From: Prevotella dentasini JCM 15908
GTDB taxonomy: Bacteria > Bacteroidota > Bacteroidia > Bacteroidales > Bacteroidaceae
NCBI RefSeq assembly: GCF_000614065.1
Contig: NZ_BAKG01000007.1
Coordinates: 1 to 64,000 of the forward strand
Direction of reading: 5' to 3'
Length of the DNA stretch: 64,000 nucleotides
The notes under the pieces are model-generated. The model ran no database searches. It was not told where the DNA came from and saw only the letters and a list, made by a program, of their open reading frames with translations. Both the position numbers and the translations under genes were made by a program. Positions within the stretch are counted from its first letter, which is position 1; every line of letters begins with the position of its first letter. This document shows, one piece after another, positions 8,552 to 18,200 of the stretch.

Positions 8552-9886
8552 CTACAGCGCACGGGCAAGGGTCTTGAACTGCTCGCCGCGGTCTTCCATG
8601 TTCTTGAAGAGGTCGAAACTGGCACAGCAGGGACTCAGGAGAACGGTGTCGCCGGGCTTTGCCAGCTCGTAGCAGGCCCGTATGCAGTCTTTCATTGAAT
8701 GGGTGTCGCGGACGGGTATGCCGAGGCCGTCGAAGTTGTCGTGCAGCTTCTGGTTGTCGGCACCGAGATATACCAGTCCGGCACACTTCTGCCTGACAAG
8801 CTCCTTTATCGGTTCGTAGTCGTTGCCCTTGTCCTTTCCGCCGAGAATGAGGATGGTCGGGGTACGCATACTTTCGAGGGCGTACCAGCAGGCATCGACG
8901 TTGGTGGCCTTGGAGTCGTTGATATATTGCACGCCTGCGACCTTGCAGACCTTCTCCAGACGGTGCTCCACACCGGGGAAGTCGCTCAGACTCTTGCGGA
9001 TGCTTTCCTTTCTGATGCCGCTGATGTTCGAGGCAATGCCTGCGGCAAGCGAATTGTAGATGTTGTGCTTGCCCGTCAGCGACAGCTCCTCCTGTTCCAT
9101 GTTGAACGGCGTGGGCTGTTCGATGGTGTATTGTCCCTCTTCGATGTAGCCGATGCTTCCCTTTTCCTTCAGTTCCGAGAAGGGATACTGCACTGCCTTT
9201 ACGTCGAACTTCTCCAGTTCTTTCCTTATGACAGGGTCATCGTTCCAATATATGAAGCTGTCCTCGTGGGTCTGGTTCTGAATAATGCGCATCTTCGAGT
9301 CGGCATAGTTCTCGAACTTGAAGTCGTAGCGGTCGAGATGGTCGGGCGTAATGTTCAGAAGGATGGCTATGTTCGCACGGAAATCGTACATGTTGTCAAG
9401 CTGGAAACTGCTCAACTCTATGACATAGTAGGCGTGGGGTTCCTCTGCAATTTGCAGGGCAAGGCTCTTTCCGATGTTTCCGGCAAGGCCTACGTCGTAC
9501 CCGGCATCCTTGAAGATGTGGTAGATGAGGCTCGTCGTGGTCGTCTTGCCGTTGCTCCCGGTAATGCAAATCATCTTGGAGTCGGTGTAACGGCCGGCAA
9601 ATTCTATCTCGCTGATGATGTGCGTGCCCTTCTCAATGAGCTTTCTGACCATCGGAGCTTGGTCGGGTATGCCCGGACTCTTGATGACTTCGTCGGCACA
9701 AAGTATCCTGTCCTCGGTGTGATGGCCTTCCTCCCACTCTATATGGTGGTCGTCCAAGAGCTTTTTGTACTTGTCCTTGATGGCCGACATGTCCGAAACG
9801 AAGACGTCGAATCCCTTTGCCTTTGCCAGTACGGCAGCTCCGGCACCGCTCTCTCCGGCTCCCAAAACTACTATTCTCTTCATCAT
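8552..9886 (-). CDS. murD: UDP-MurNAc-L-alanine--D-glutamate ligase MurD
   Basis: MurD adds D-glutamate to UDP-MurNAc-L-Ala in the cytoplasm. The 444-residue protein has the N-terminal dinucleotide-like fold (VLGAGESGAG, about 7-16), the P-loop GSNGKTTT (110-117), the central NITPDHLDRY motif and the C-terminal domain beginning near YINDSKATNVDA. The terminal SPCCASFDLFKNMEDRG is a typical MurD ending. The frame is intact. About 157 bp separate it from ftsW. Confidence 0.97.
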   Translation of the reverse strand: MMKRIVVLGAGESGAGAAVLAKAKGFDVFVSDMSAIKDKYKKLLDDHHIEWEEGHHTEDRILCADEVIKSPGIPDQAPMVRKLIEKGTHIISEIEFAGRYTDSKMICITGSNGKTTTTSLIYHIFKDAGYDVGLAGNIGKSLALQIAEEPHAYYVIELSSFQLDNMYDFRANIAILLNITPDHLDRYDFKFENYADSKMRIIQNQTHEDSFIYWNDDPVIRKELEKFDVKAVQYPFSELKEKGSIGYIEEGQYTIEQPTPFNMEQEELSLTGKHNIYNSLAAGIASNISGIRKESIRKSLSDFPGVEHRLEKVCKVAGVQYINDSKATNVDACWYALESMRTPTILILGGKDKGNDYEPIKELVRQKCAGLVYLGADNQKLHDNFDGLGIPVRDTHSMKDCIRACYELAKPGDTVLLSPCCASFDLFKNMEDRGEQFKTLARAL

Positions 9887-10056
9887 TATCTTGTTTTTAT
9901 GCTTCTTTCGGATGGTCCCGACTGCAAATCGGCATATCCGTTGTCTCTTTCTTTTTATTTCTCCGCTGCTTTCTGACTTTGCTCTTCCGCCTTTCGTTTC
10001 CGGCAGCTAACGGCATCTCACATTCCCTTCTTCGGGGATGCTTGGGAAGACCTTGC

Positions 10057-11327
10057 CTACCTTATCTTCAGAGTGATAATGGTCAATGCCGCCAAAATAA
10101 TGGTTATAATCCAAAAGCGGATAGTTATCTTGCTCTCGTGGACGGCAGTGTGCGGCACTCTTATAAGATATTTACATTCCGGGTCCAACTGGCTGTCCTG
10201 CGTACGGAAGTTATCGTGGATGGGAGTACGCTTGAATATGCGCTGCTTGATGCCCTTGCGCTTGCCCAGTTTGTAGTAATAGACTTGCAGAATGACGCTC
10301 AGGCTCTCCACGAAGAAGATGCCGCAGAGTATCGGGAGCAGCAACTCCTTGTGTATGATGATTGCCCCGACGGCAATAATGCCGCCTATCGTAAGGTGCC
10401 CGTGTCGCCCATGAATACCTGTGCAGGGTAGGCATTGTACCACAGGAATCCGATGAGGGCACCGATGAACGCCATGAAGAACACCACCAGTTCTTCAGAA
10501 CCCGGTATGTACATTATATTGAGGTAGGCGGCATACTGAATATGGCTGCTGACGTATGCCAGTATGCCTAACGCAACGCCTATGATGGCAGAGTTGCCGG
10601 CCGCCATTCCGTCCATTCCATCGTTAAGGTTGGCTCCGTTGGAGACTGCCGTAACGACGAAAATAGTCATTATGACGAAGAGAATCCAGCCAGCCGCCGT
10701 CTTGTGCTTGCCGCAGAAAGACATGATTTCGGAGTAATCAAGGTTATGGTTCTTGACAAACGGGATGGTTGTCTTCAAGGTTTTTTCGGCCTGTTCCTTA
10801 TGTTGGACGACTACTTCCTTTCCGTTCTGCTGCACCGTCTCGAGGTTCAGGTTCGCCTTTACGTCCGGGGAGGCCCAGAGAACAATGCCGACTATCAGGC
10901 CGATGGTCAGCTGCCCGATTATCTTGTATTTGCCTTTCAACCCTTCCTTGTCGTGGCGGAATATCTTGATGAAGTCGTCCATGCCGCCGAGAAAGCCGAG
11001 CCAGATGGTCGTGATAATCATCAGGATAAGGTAGATGTTACGGAGCCGGCCCAACAGAAGCACGGGAACGAGGAGCGCGACGATGATAATGATACCGCCC
11101 ATTGACGGAACTCCTATCTTCTTCACACCAAACGGGTCTATCGAAGCATCCCGCTGCGTCTCGGTAATCTGCTTGCTCTTGAGATACTTGATGAACCTTT
11201 CGCCAAACCATGACGAGATAACAAGGGCGAGAATCATCGCCACAATGGCACGGAAACTGATGTAGCCCCAGAGGTGAGAACCACTGATGCCGAACTGGTC
11301 GAGCCATCGGAAGATATAGTATAACAT
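10057..11327 (-). CDS. mraY: MraY phospho-MurNAc-pentapeptide translocase (frameshifted in this sequence)
   Basis: MraY makes lipid I by moving phospho-MurNAc-pentapeptide onto undecaprenyl phosphate. It is a polytopic inner-membrane enzyme. The N-terminal 313 codons contain FGVKKIGVPSMGG, the catalytic-type acidic segments LGFLGGMDDFIK and NGANLNDGMDGMA, and end at VFMGDTGT. The rest (LTIGGIIAVGAI onward) continues in another frame. At about 10395 the sequence reads GGCACCTTACG where GGCACCCTTACG would restore MGDTGTLTIGG. The repaired protein has 423 residues, normal for the phylum, and carries the periplasmic insertion seen in Bacteroidetes MraY. The gene is essential, so a one-base sequencing deletion is likely. 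Confidence 0.94.
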
Positions 11328-11412
11328 TCTTTCTGCTTTTTATAATTAGTATTGGAGGAGACGGGGCGGACCTTCCGGTATTGCCGACAGGGGCAGCCCG
11401 GTGGGCCTTGGA

Positions 11413-12866
11413 CTATATTCCAAAGATTTCCCGTATTACCTCGTGGTCGTCGAAATGGTGCTTCACACCGTTTATCTCCTGATAGTCTTCATGTCCCTTG
11501 CCTGCCACGAGTATGACATCTCCCTTCTCCGCCATCATGCAGGCAGCACGGATAGCCTCCCGACGGTCGCAGAGACAGAGCACTCTCTTCTTCTGCGCAT
11601 CGTCAAGTCCTGCCATCATATCGTCAATAATGGCCTGCGGATCCTCGTCCCGGGGATTGTCGCTCGTAAGGATGACCTTATCGCTCTGCCTTACCGCCTC
11701 CTGTGCCATCAGCGGACGCTTGCCCTTGTCGCGGTGGCCGCCGGCTCCACAGACGGTAATGACCTTTCCGCCCTTTCCCTCCAGCACGTCGTGAATGGCA
11801 CCGAGTACGTTTTCCAGTGCGTCAGGGGTGTGGGCGTAGTCTACAATGGCCGTGAAGCCTTCGGGAGAATGGATGGGTTCAAGTCTGCCGTTGACACTTT
11901 TAAGGGTGCTGAGAGCCACAAGGATGTCCTCGGACTTCTTGCCCAACATCACCGCTGTACCATAAACGGCGAGCAGATTGCTGACATTAAACTTGCCGAT
12001 AAACTGCACTCCGACCTCCCTGCCGTCGATTTCGAGATACATTCCCTCGAAATGACACTCCAAAATCTTCGCACGGAAGTCGGCCATCCGCTGTACGGAA
12101 TAGGTCTTTACGACTGCCTTGGTATTCTGGACCATCACCATGCCGTTCTTGTCGTCGGCATTTGTTATGGCGAAAGCATCCTTGGGGAGATTGTCGAAGA
12201 ACTTTTTCTTCGCATCGCGATAATTCTCAAACGTCTTGTGATAGTCGAGATGGTCGCGCGTAAGGTTCGTAAACAGACCGCCGGCAAACTTCAATCCACC
12301 AATACGATGCTGATGGATAGCATGACTGGAACACTCCATGAAGCATATTCGCAGCCTGCCGCCACCATCTCGGCAAGAAGATGGTTCAGTTCAATAGGGT
12401 CCGGCGTTGTATGACTGGTAGGATATGCCTTGCCGTCAATGTAGTTGCAGACGGTCGAAATCAGCCCGACCCTATGGCCGAACTTGCGGAACATATCATA
12501 TAATAAGGTGGCGACGGTAGTCTTTCCGTTCGTACCCGTAACACCGACGAGCTTCAATCTGTGCGAGGGATTGCCACAGAAGAGGGTTGCCACCTTCCCT
12601 ACCGCCTCTTCGGTAGAGCCTACCTGCACATAGGTAACGCCTTCCGACAATTCCGCCGGCATATCTTCGAGCAGCACGGCAGTCGCTCCCAGCTCTACAG
12701 CCTTCGCTATGAAGCGGTGGCCATCGGTCTGCGTACCCTTGATAGCGACAAACAGATGTCCCTTTTCTATCTTGCGGCTGTCTATATTGATGCCGGCTAC
12801 TTCTACGTCCTGACTGCCCCGTATATCGAGCGGCTTGACGTTCTTGAGCAATTCGGTTAATTTCAT
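11413..12866 (-). CDS. murE: MurE UDP-MurNAc-tripeptide synthetase (frameshifted in this sequence)
   Basis: MurE adds the third amino acid to UDP-MurNAc-L-Ala-D-Glu. The N-terminal frame has [15 protein letters not shown] and the P-loop GTNGKTTV (111-118). The C-terminal frame starts within [13 protein letters not shown] and carries [10 protein letters not shown]. The segment [10 protein letters not shown] contains DNPR, the known signature of the meso-diaminopimelate-adding enzyme, so the peptidoglycan is predicted to contain meso-DAP. The frames meet at about 12341, where GCTTCATGG should read GCTTTCATGG. One added T gives 484 residues. The break is probably a sequencing deletion. Confidence 0.94.
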
Positions 12867-12972
12867 ATCTCGTATATTTTGTTTCTATTTACTCCGAGGG
12901 ACTGAAAGAGTTAGTAAGATTAAAGGAGCCGAAGGGCGGATATTCCATTTTCCAAGCCACCCTACTGCCCTG

Positions 12973-15126
12973 TCATCCCAACTGCAGGCTGCAGACCATT
13001 CCTTTCTTTACCTTGTCGCCCGGTGCAAGACTTTGCTGCAACACCTTTCCCCGGCCGTTCAGGCGTACCCTTATTCCCCGTTTCTCCATCATATAGACGG
13101 CATCCCGTGCACCCATTCCGTGGACATCGGGCACCTGACCCGCCCTGTAGACCTTCTCTCGGTTGAAAGTCAGCGACCTCTTATTACCCGTAACGGTTCC
13201 CCAAACAGGGTTGCCGAACGGATAGGCACCGCGCCACCCATTGGTTACATTGAAGCCGAGGGCGTTCAAGACATAGTCGGAGGCAAGCAGATTACCGTTC
13301 TTTGCAGACGGGATAAGGACAGACGACGAGTCGCGGGCATCGCTAACGCGGAGTTTCAGGCTCTGTGCCATGATGCCTTCGGCAATATGATGAAAGACGA
13401 CACCGCTCATACCGCCACCCGACGCAGGCAGCCCCGTCTTCTGAATACAGACGATACAGCTGTAACGGGGGGCATCCGCCGGGAAGAAACCTGCAAAGCT
13501 AAGCAGGTAACTCGTTCCTCCGGCCTTGTAGCCGAGCGCACCTTTCGACATCTGCGCAGTACCCGTCTTGCCTGCAACGAGGAATTTGTCCGATCCGGCC
13601 TTCTTTCCCAATCCTTCCGAAACGACTTCGGTGAGTATTCTGCTTATTTCCCTGATGGTGCTCTCCTTGGCTATCTGAGGCTTGAGAACGACCGGCGGAT
13701 AGTCGGCAACGACCTCCCCATCCTTTACTATCTGCTTGACGAAACGCGGACGCATCAGTTTGCCGCCGTTAGCTATGGCATTGTAAAACGCCAAAGTAGA
13801 TATAGGAGGCACCTGTGTCTCATAGCCGATGCTCATCCACGGCAGAGCCGTCGCACTCCAGTTGTCGTATTGCCCATGCTTATTGCGATGCGGCATACGT
13901 ATCTTAGCCGGAGAATAGCCGACAATGGGTATCTTGAGGTCGGTCGCCAGACCGAGGTCGTAGATTCCCTGTACGAACTTCTCGGGATTCTTATGGTAGA
14001 ATCTGTCAATGATACGGCTTACACCGATGTTGGAACTGTACTTCAGCGTCCACGGAAGCGTCAGAACACCGTATCCCCCACGCCTCCAGTTATGGTCTTT
14101 CATGTCCCTTCCGTACATGTTCCACACACCACCGCCCGTCTCAATGGTGGCAGTGGTATCAACAAACCCGTCGTCCAACACCGTCATAATGGACGCTGTC
14201 TTAAACACGGAACCCGGTTCGAGCAGGTCGCTGACCGCGTGATTCTTTATTTCGCGGTACTCTCCGTCGCTGCAACGGTCGAGATTGACTATCGCCTTCA
14301 CGTCGCCCGTTTCCACTTCCATCACGATGGCCACGCCGACATTGCCGTTTATCTCCTTGAGTTCTTCTCTCAGGGCACGCTCGGCAAGGTCTTGCATGCC
14401 TACGTCTATCGTGGTAACGATGTCGGCACCGTCTATCGGCGGCGTGTCGGTAATGTTCAGATACTTGTTGAGCACCTTGCGGCGGTGTATGATACCGTTG
14501 GTCCCACGGAGAATCTTGTCGTACGACAGTTCCAGACCGCAACGGGCGGTATCCTTCGCACCGAACATGTCGCCCACCGTACGCTGTGCCAACGAGCCGA
14601 ACGGACGGCGGCGGGCATTGAATTCCTCCCAATGGAAACCGCTGGTGTTCTTCCTCAGATGAAATACGGGCAGCGACTGCACCTCCTTGAACGTATTGTA
14701 GTCGATGCGCTTCTTCCAGATAGGCCAATGGCGGCTCTCCTTGTGGAGTCCTTCGAGGAGGTCTGCCTTGAACCGAGCAGCACTCTTCTCCGGGAAAATA
14801 TCGTTCAGCCCCTTGCAGATTTGGCCCAGACTATCTACGAAGGCCGTGTCCTTACCCGATGTCTTGAGGGCGTTGAAGTCCATATACACCTTGAACTCGG
14901 GCAGCGAACTGGCCATCAGCTGTCCGTCGCAAGTGAGAATGTTGCCCCGGGTCGGCTTGACGGGCACGCTGTCCTTCTTCTGCGTCGACGCCACATCCAT
15001 CCAATAGGCACGCTTGGCGGTCATGGTGTAGCCTGCCTTGGCAAGTACGGCAAGAGCTATCAGCGTCATCATAAAGGCAATGACGTTGTAGCGGGGCAGC
15101 GATTTGTTGTTATTGAACTTGCTCAT
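12973..15126 (-). CDS. ftsI: Septal peptidoglycan transpeptidase FtsI (PBP3-like) with PASTA domain
   Basis: FtsI is the membrane-anchored class B penicillin-binding protein that cross-links septal peptidoglycan. The 717-residue product has an N-terminal membrane helix (about 13-33), the PBP dimerisation region (RGNILTCDGQLMASS, about 60-74), the transpeptidase motifs SVFK (serine 306), SSN (about 377-379) and KTGT (about 525), and a C-terminal PASTA repeat (QVPDVHGMGARDAVYMME, last 65 residues). It starts 1 bp past the ftsL-like stop and sits before murE, as expected. The frame is intact. Confidence 0.96.
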   Translation of the reverse strand: MSKFNNNKSLPRYNVIAFMMTLIALAVLAKAGYTMTAKRAYWMDVASTQKKDSVPVKPTRGNILTCDGQLMASSLPEFKVYMDFNALKTSGKDTAFVDSLGQICKGLNDIFPEKSAARFKADLLEGLHKESRHWPIWKKRIDYNTFKEVQSLPVFHLRKNTSGFHWEEFNARRRPFGSLAQRTVGDMFGAKDTARCGLELSYDKILRGTNGIIHRRKVLNKYLNITDTPPIDGADIVTTIDVGMQDLAERALREELKEINGNVGVAIVMEVETGDVKAIVNLDRCSDGEYREIKNHAVSDLLEPGSVFKTASIMTVLDDGFVDTTATIETGGGVWNMYGRDMKDHNWRRGGYGVLTLPWTLKYSSNIGVSRIIDRFYHKNPEKFVQGIYDLGLATDLKIPIVGYSPAKIRMPHRNKHGQYDNWSATALPWMSIGYETQVPPISTLAFYNAIANGGKLMRPRFVKQIVKDGEVVADYPPVVLKPQIAKESTIREISRILTEVVSEGLGKKAGSDKFLVAGKTGTAQMSKGALGYKAGGTSYLLSFAGFFPADAPRYSCIVCIQKTGLPASGGGMSGVVFHHIAEGIMAQSLKLRVSDARDSSSVLIPSAKNGNLLASDYVLNALGFNVTNGWRGAYPFGNPVWGTVTGNKRSLTFNREKVYRAGQVPDVHGMGARDAVYMMEKRGIRVRLNGRGKVLQQSLAPGDKVKKGMVCSLQLG

Positions 15127-15127
15127 A

Positions 15128-15772
15128 CTACTTTTTCGGGACTTCTATTTTATAAGGTGGCTGTGCGGCCATTTTCAGCACGCTGTCTTTATTTGTCTTC
15201 AGAAGCTCGAGCACATGGCTTTCACGCGACTTCTCCGTGAGCTGACTGCTGCTCGAAAGGGCACGATACTTGGCATCCTCCAGCTCCGTGTTGAGCTTGT
15301 CTATCTCTATCAGGTCTTTCTGAACGCTGTACCGATTGGTGATATAGACGATGACGAAACCGACAATCAGCAATATCAGCTTGATGTTGTTGCGGAAGAG
15401 CTGTGCCGAAAGAATGTCGCCGCCAAGGATTTTCTTCAGCGTCAGATTGGGCGACAGGGGCTGTTCGTCCTCCCTCGCATGCTCGGCAATGACGGCCTTT
15501 ATCACCTCTGCCTCCTTGGCCTCCTCTTCCTCGCGCAGCCTTACCTTCTCAGCGTGCGCGGCAGCCTTTTCCTGTTCCTTCCTCAGCTTCCTTTCCTCGG
15601 CCGACGAAAGCTCTGACTCCCCTTCTGCCTCAGGTTCTGCCGTGGACTGAATCTCCAAGGGAACGGACCCGACGACATGGCCGTCATAGTCTCCGGCCTC
15701 CGTATCAGCCGGGACGACAGGCTCTGCCAGAACTTCCGCCTCGGTGGTCTTGTTGTTCTTATCGTCGTTCAT
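15128..15772 (-). CDS. ftsL: FtsL-like division protein with long cytoplasmic domain
   Basis: FtsL-type proteins are bitopic and join FtsQ and FtsB-like partners in the divisome. This 214-residue product has one membrane helix at about 131-146 (KLILLIVGFVIVYIT), then a coiled coil (about 150-190), the layout of FtsL. The first 125 residues are unusual: acidic and proline-rich to about 55, then a charged E/K/R/A helix to about 95. FtsL of model bacteria has only a short cytoplasmic tail. The gene lies between rsmH (14-bp overlap) and ftsI (1-bp gap), the standard ftsL position. The call rests mostly on topology and context. Confidence 0.82.
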   Translation of the reverse strand: MNDDKNNKTTEAEVLAEPVVPADTEAGDYDGHVVGSVPLEIQSTAEPEAEGESELSSAEERKLRKEQEKAAAHAEKVRLREEEEAKEAEVIKAVIAEHAREDEQPLSPNLTLKKILGGDILSAQLFRNNIKLILLIVGFVIVYITNRYSVQKDLIEIDKLNTELEDAKYRALSSSSQLTEKSRESHVLELLKTNKDSVLKMAAQPPYKIEVPKK

Positions 15773-16709
15773 TCGTCTTCTTTTCTGCTATTCTGAGTTT
15801 TGCACTGCGGCTGCGCGGATTGCCTTCCTGCTCCTCCTGCGTAGGGACAATGACCTTGCTGTTGACCAAACGGAACGGGGTCTCTATCCGCCCGAAGAAG
15901 TCCTGCTGCACCTTTCCCTCGGGATTGCCTGCCTTAATCACGTTCTTGACGATGCGGTCTTCGAGCGAATGATAGGTGATGACCGAGAGACGCCCACCCG
16001 GCCGGAGCAGCCCGGTAGCCGAAAGGAGCATCTCGCGCAGGGCGTCCATCTCGTGATTGACTTCTATACGCAGGGCCTGAAAAAGCTTTGCCATCTCTTT
16101 CTTCTCGCGTTCACGCCTGAAGAACGGCTCGACGACGGCCTGAAAGTCGTTCGTCGTGAGGATGGCCTTCTGCCTGCGTGCAGCTATGACGGCAGCAGCT
16201 ATTCGACGCGAGTTTTTCAGTTCTCCGTAGATGTAGAACAGGTTGGCAAGTGCCTCCTCTTCGTAGTTATTGAGCACATCGGCGGCCGTCTGTCCGGCAC
16301 GCTTGTTCATCCGCATGTCGAGCGGAGCATCGAATCGGAACGAAAAGCCGCGCGTCTCGTCGTCGAAGTGGTGGCTGCTCACGCCGAGGTCGGCCAGCAG
16401 CCCGTCTATATGGGCGACACCGTAGTAGCGCATCCAGTTCCGAAGATAACGGAAGTTTGAGCGCACGAAGGTGAAGTTGTCCAACTGCCTCCGCTCACCG
16501 CCAATTCCGTGTATGTTCTGCTCGGCATCTGCATCCTGATCGAAGCTATACAGGTGCCCCCCCCCGGAAAGACGGGAAAGTATCTCCCTGCTGTGTCCGC
16601 CACCGCCAAAGGTAACGTCTACATAGATGCCGTCGGGGCGTATGTTGAGTCCGTCTACACTCTCGCTGAGGAGCACCGGCACATGGTAGGTCTCGGCTGT
16701 CTTTATCAT
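15759..16709 (-). CDS. rsmH: 16S rRNA (cytosine(1402)-N(4))-methyltransferase RsmH
   Basis: RsmH (MraW) methylates N4 of C1402 in 16S rRNA using SAM. I place the start at the ATG giving MIKTAETYHVPVLLSE (316 residues), which overlaps the mraZ stop as ATGA. The SAM-binding loop VDVTFGGGGHSREIL (about 30-44), LADLGVSSHHFD (about 107-118) and the C-terminal SYHSLEDRIVKN are all typical. The frame runs on upstream into mraZ only because mraZ is frameshifted here, so the apparent 477-codon fusion is not real. Confidence 0.96.
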   Translation of the reverse strand: MIKTAETYHVPVLLSESVDGLNIRPDGIYVDVTFGGGGHSREILSRLSGGGHLYSFDQDADAEQNIHGIGGERRQLDNFTFVRSNFRYLRNWMRYYGVAHIDGLLADLGVSSHHFDDETRGFSFRFDAPLDMRMNKRAGQTAADVLNNYEEEALANLFYIYGELKNSRRIAAAVIAARRQKAILTTNDFQAVVEPFFRREREKKEMAKLFQALRIEVNHEMDALREMLLSATGLLRPGGRLSVITYHSLEDRIVKNVIKAGNPEGKVQQDFFGRIETPFRLVNSKVIVPTQEEQEGNPRSRSAKLRIAEKKTNERR

Positions 16710-17186
16710 TTCTGCGGATTGCTGTTGGTAGTGGTGGAGTCCCGGCCCGGCTCTGCCATCAGTTCTTCCAAGGCCTTTCCGAACTCTTCGGGCTGCATGA
16801 AGGCCTGCTGACCGTCGTTGCCCCATATTTCGATACTGTCGTCCATGCCGATGAATTTTATCTGCTGGTCGATACGGGCCATCTTCAAATAGCGTTTCGG
16901 AATGAGGAAACGTCCGTTCCCGTCGAGTTATCAGTTCGACATCTGCCACAAACTGGCGGTAGACCATCTGGTCGCGCTGGCTCCATCTGTTCAGCCGGAC
17001 ACGCAGATTGTCCAACATTCTGTCCCATACCGACTGCGGATAAAGCACCAGACAGGGCTGGAAAACGTCCTTCCTCATCACAAGCGATTCCTCGCCAGAC
17101 GCATTAAGGGTCTTGCGAAACACAGCCGGCAAAAAGGCTCTTCCCTTTGCATCGGCCTTGGCTTCTATGTTTCCGAAAAATCGCAT
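16706..17186 (-). CDS. mraZ: Transcriptional regulator MraZ (frameshifted in this sequence)
   Basis: MraZ is a SpoVT/AbrB-fold DNA-binding protein that forms rings and controls its own dcw operon. The N-terminal part (MRFFGNIEAKADAKGRAFLPAVFRK) and the later part (KMARIDQQIKFIGMDDSIEIWG) are in different frames. They meet at about 16927, where ATAACTCGACGGG would need two more bases (ATAACTCTCGACGGG) to read ITLDGNGRFLIPKRYLKMAR. The repaired length is 160 residues. The ATG at 17186 is preferred over a GTG two codons upstream. Three MraZ-box-like repeats lie 47-71 bp upstream, and the stop overlaps rsmH. Confidence 0.9.
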
Positions 17187-17215
17187 ACGCACTTGCTAAT
17201 AGTCGAATTTGGCTT

Positions 17216-17223
17216 CAAAGTTA
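17216..17223 (-). promoter_or_regulatory. -7 box of the mraZ/dcw promoter
   Basis: The minus strand reads TAACTTTG, matching the Bacteroidetes -7 element TAnnTTTG, about 30 bp before the mraZ ATG. No clear -33 TTG is seen. Its expected place is occupied by the MraZ-box-like repeats, which suits a repressor-controlled promoter. Confidence 0.6.
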
Positions 17224-17232
17224 AGGAAAATT

Positions 17233-17257
17233 CCCCACATTCCACCACTATGCCCCT
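17233..17257 (-). promoter_or_regulatory. Three MraZ-box-like direct repeats (operator)
   Basis: Read on the minus strand, AGGGG, TGGTG and TGGGG follow each other with exactly 5-nt spacers, a 10-bp period. Known MraZ operators are TGGGN direct repeats with 5-nt spacers in front of mraZ. The array sits just upstream of the -7 box, so MraZ bound here should block the promoter. This assignment is inferred from pattern and position. Confidence 0.65.
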
Positions 17258-17286
17258 CATTATTTATAAGAAATAGTGTTTTTTGT

Positions 17287-18150
17287 TTATTTTAACGGAT
17301 ATTATTTTATAGCAACAACAAAAGAAAGGAAGTCTGCCGGAAGTTTTTCCGGAACATCCAAGGAGCTTGTCTCCTGCGCAATGACGCCAACCCGTGCAGC
17401 AAGGGAATACCGAGGCGCGGCCTGAAGCCGCAGCAGGCACACAGCCCACGCACACGTTTCCGACGCACAGCAGCACTTTTCTAAATAACGAAAAACATTT
17501 ACAAGCACTTCCGCGAGAATCGTCCAAACGCCTTTTACTGCCCTTTCGGCCGCAAATACGCGATTTTCAGGCATGCTTGGCAAGCCTTTGAATATCAAGG
17601 ATTTAAGTCCGGAAAGAAATTTTACACAGGTTCTTCGCCTGTCCAAAAGGCTGTTATCACATCCTCTTTCCATACTTTTAACGCCATGAAACCGCCATTT
17701 TCAGAAATCGGACAAGCCTTGTCCGCGATGTGAAAGCGGCACTTTCGCATCGGCAAGGTGGCATTTTCATTTTGCCAATAGCCCTTACTGGCTCTTTCAG
17801 AACGTTGTTACCATCTTTTCATTTCTACTTTGCGAGTAAACGAAAGTTAAATTACTATCATTTAATTTTACAATCTGAAGATTATCAAAACTCCAGTTCC
17901 GGCATATCTCTCTCCCAACACAATTCTGCCATGCAGCACCCTTGCCACTGGCTCGTGGCGCAAAGTGGAGCAGGAAGAGAGGCCCTTGATGCAGGCAAAC
18001 TACTCTACCGGCATCCCCACACCGCCAACCCGGATAACGGACTTTACCTGCATTGCTTCATGGCGAAAAAGACATAAGTGTTTCAAAATAAAGTATTTTT
18101 GAGACTTTATTGCACATTTCTCGAAAAAAACGCAACTTTTTTCAAAAGGT
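17287..18150. other. Long intergenic region between mraZ and the glsA-like gene
   Basis: Roughly 860 bp between divergent transcription units show no convincing gene. Short open frames lack plausible starts, composition or family character. One copy of the GGCACTTTCG repeat lies inside (17730-17776). No tRNA, riboswitch or terminator with a U-tract was recognised. Confidence 0.5.
17730..17776. repeat. GGCACTTTCG-family intergenic repeat
   Basis: GTGAAAGCGGCACTTTCGC is followed 8 bp later by GGTGGCATTTTCATTTTGCC. GAAAG and CTTTC arms form a short hairpin. The motif recurs at 6.9, 26.6 and 39.9 kb. Confidence 0.55.
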
Positions 18151-18155
18151 TTTCC

Positions 18156-18163
18156 TACTTTTG
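18156..18163 (+). promoter_or_regulatory. -7 box of the glsA-glsB promoter
   Basis: TACTTTTG matches TAnnTTTG, 38 bp before the glsA-like start codon. The -33 element is not clear. Confidence 0.55.
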
Positions 18164-18200
18164 CATATTGTTAGGAGAAAGAAGAGGTATAGGGAAAGCA

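Noticed and set aside
12835..15240. Open frame of 801 codons on the plus strand across ftsI
   Set aside because: It is the antisense shadow of ftsI and has no signal, domain or family character.
15759..17192. Apparent 477-codon MraZ-RsmH fusion protein
   Set aside because: The fusion arises only because a 2-base gap in mraZ throws its frame into that of rsmH. The middle segment is nonsense and both proteins are complete when repaired.
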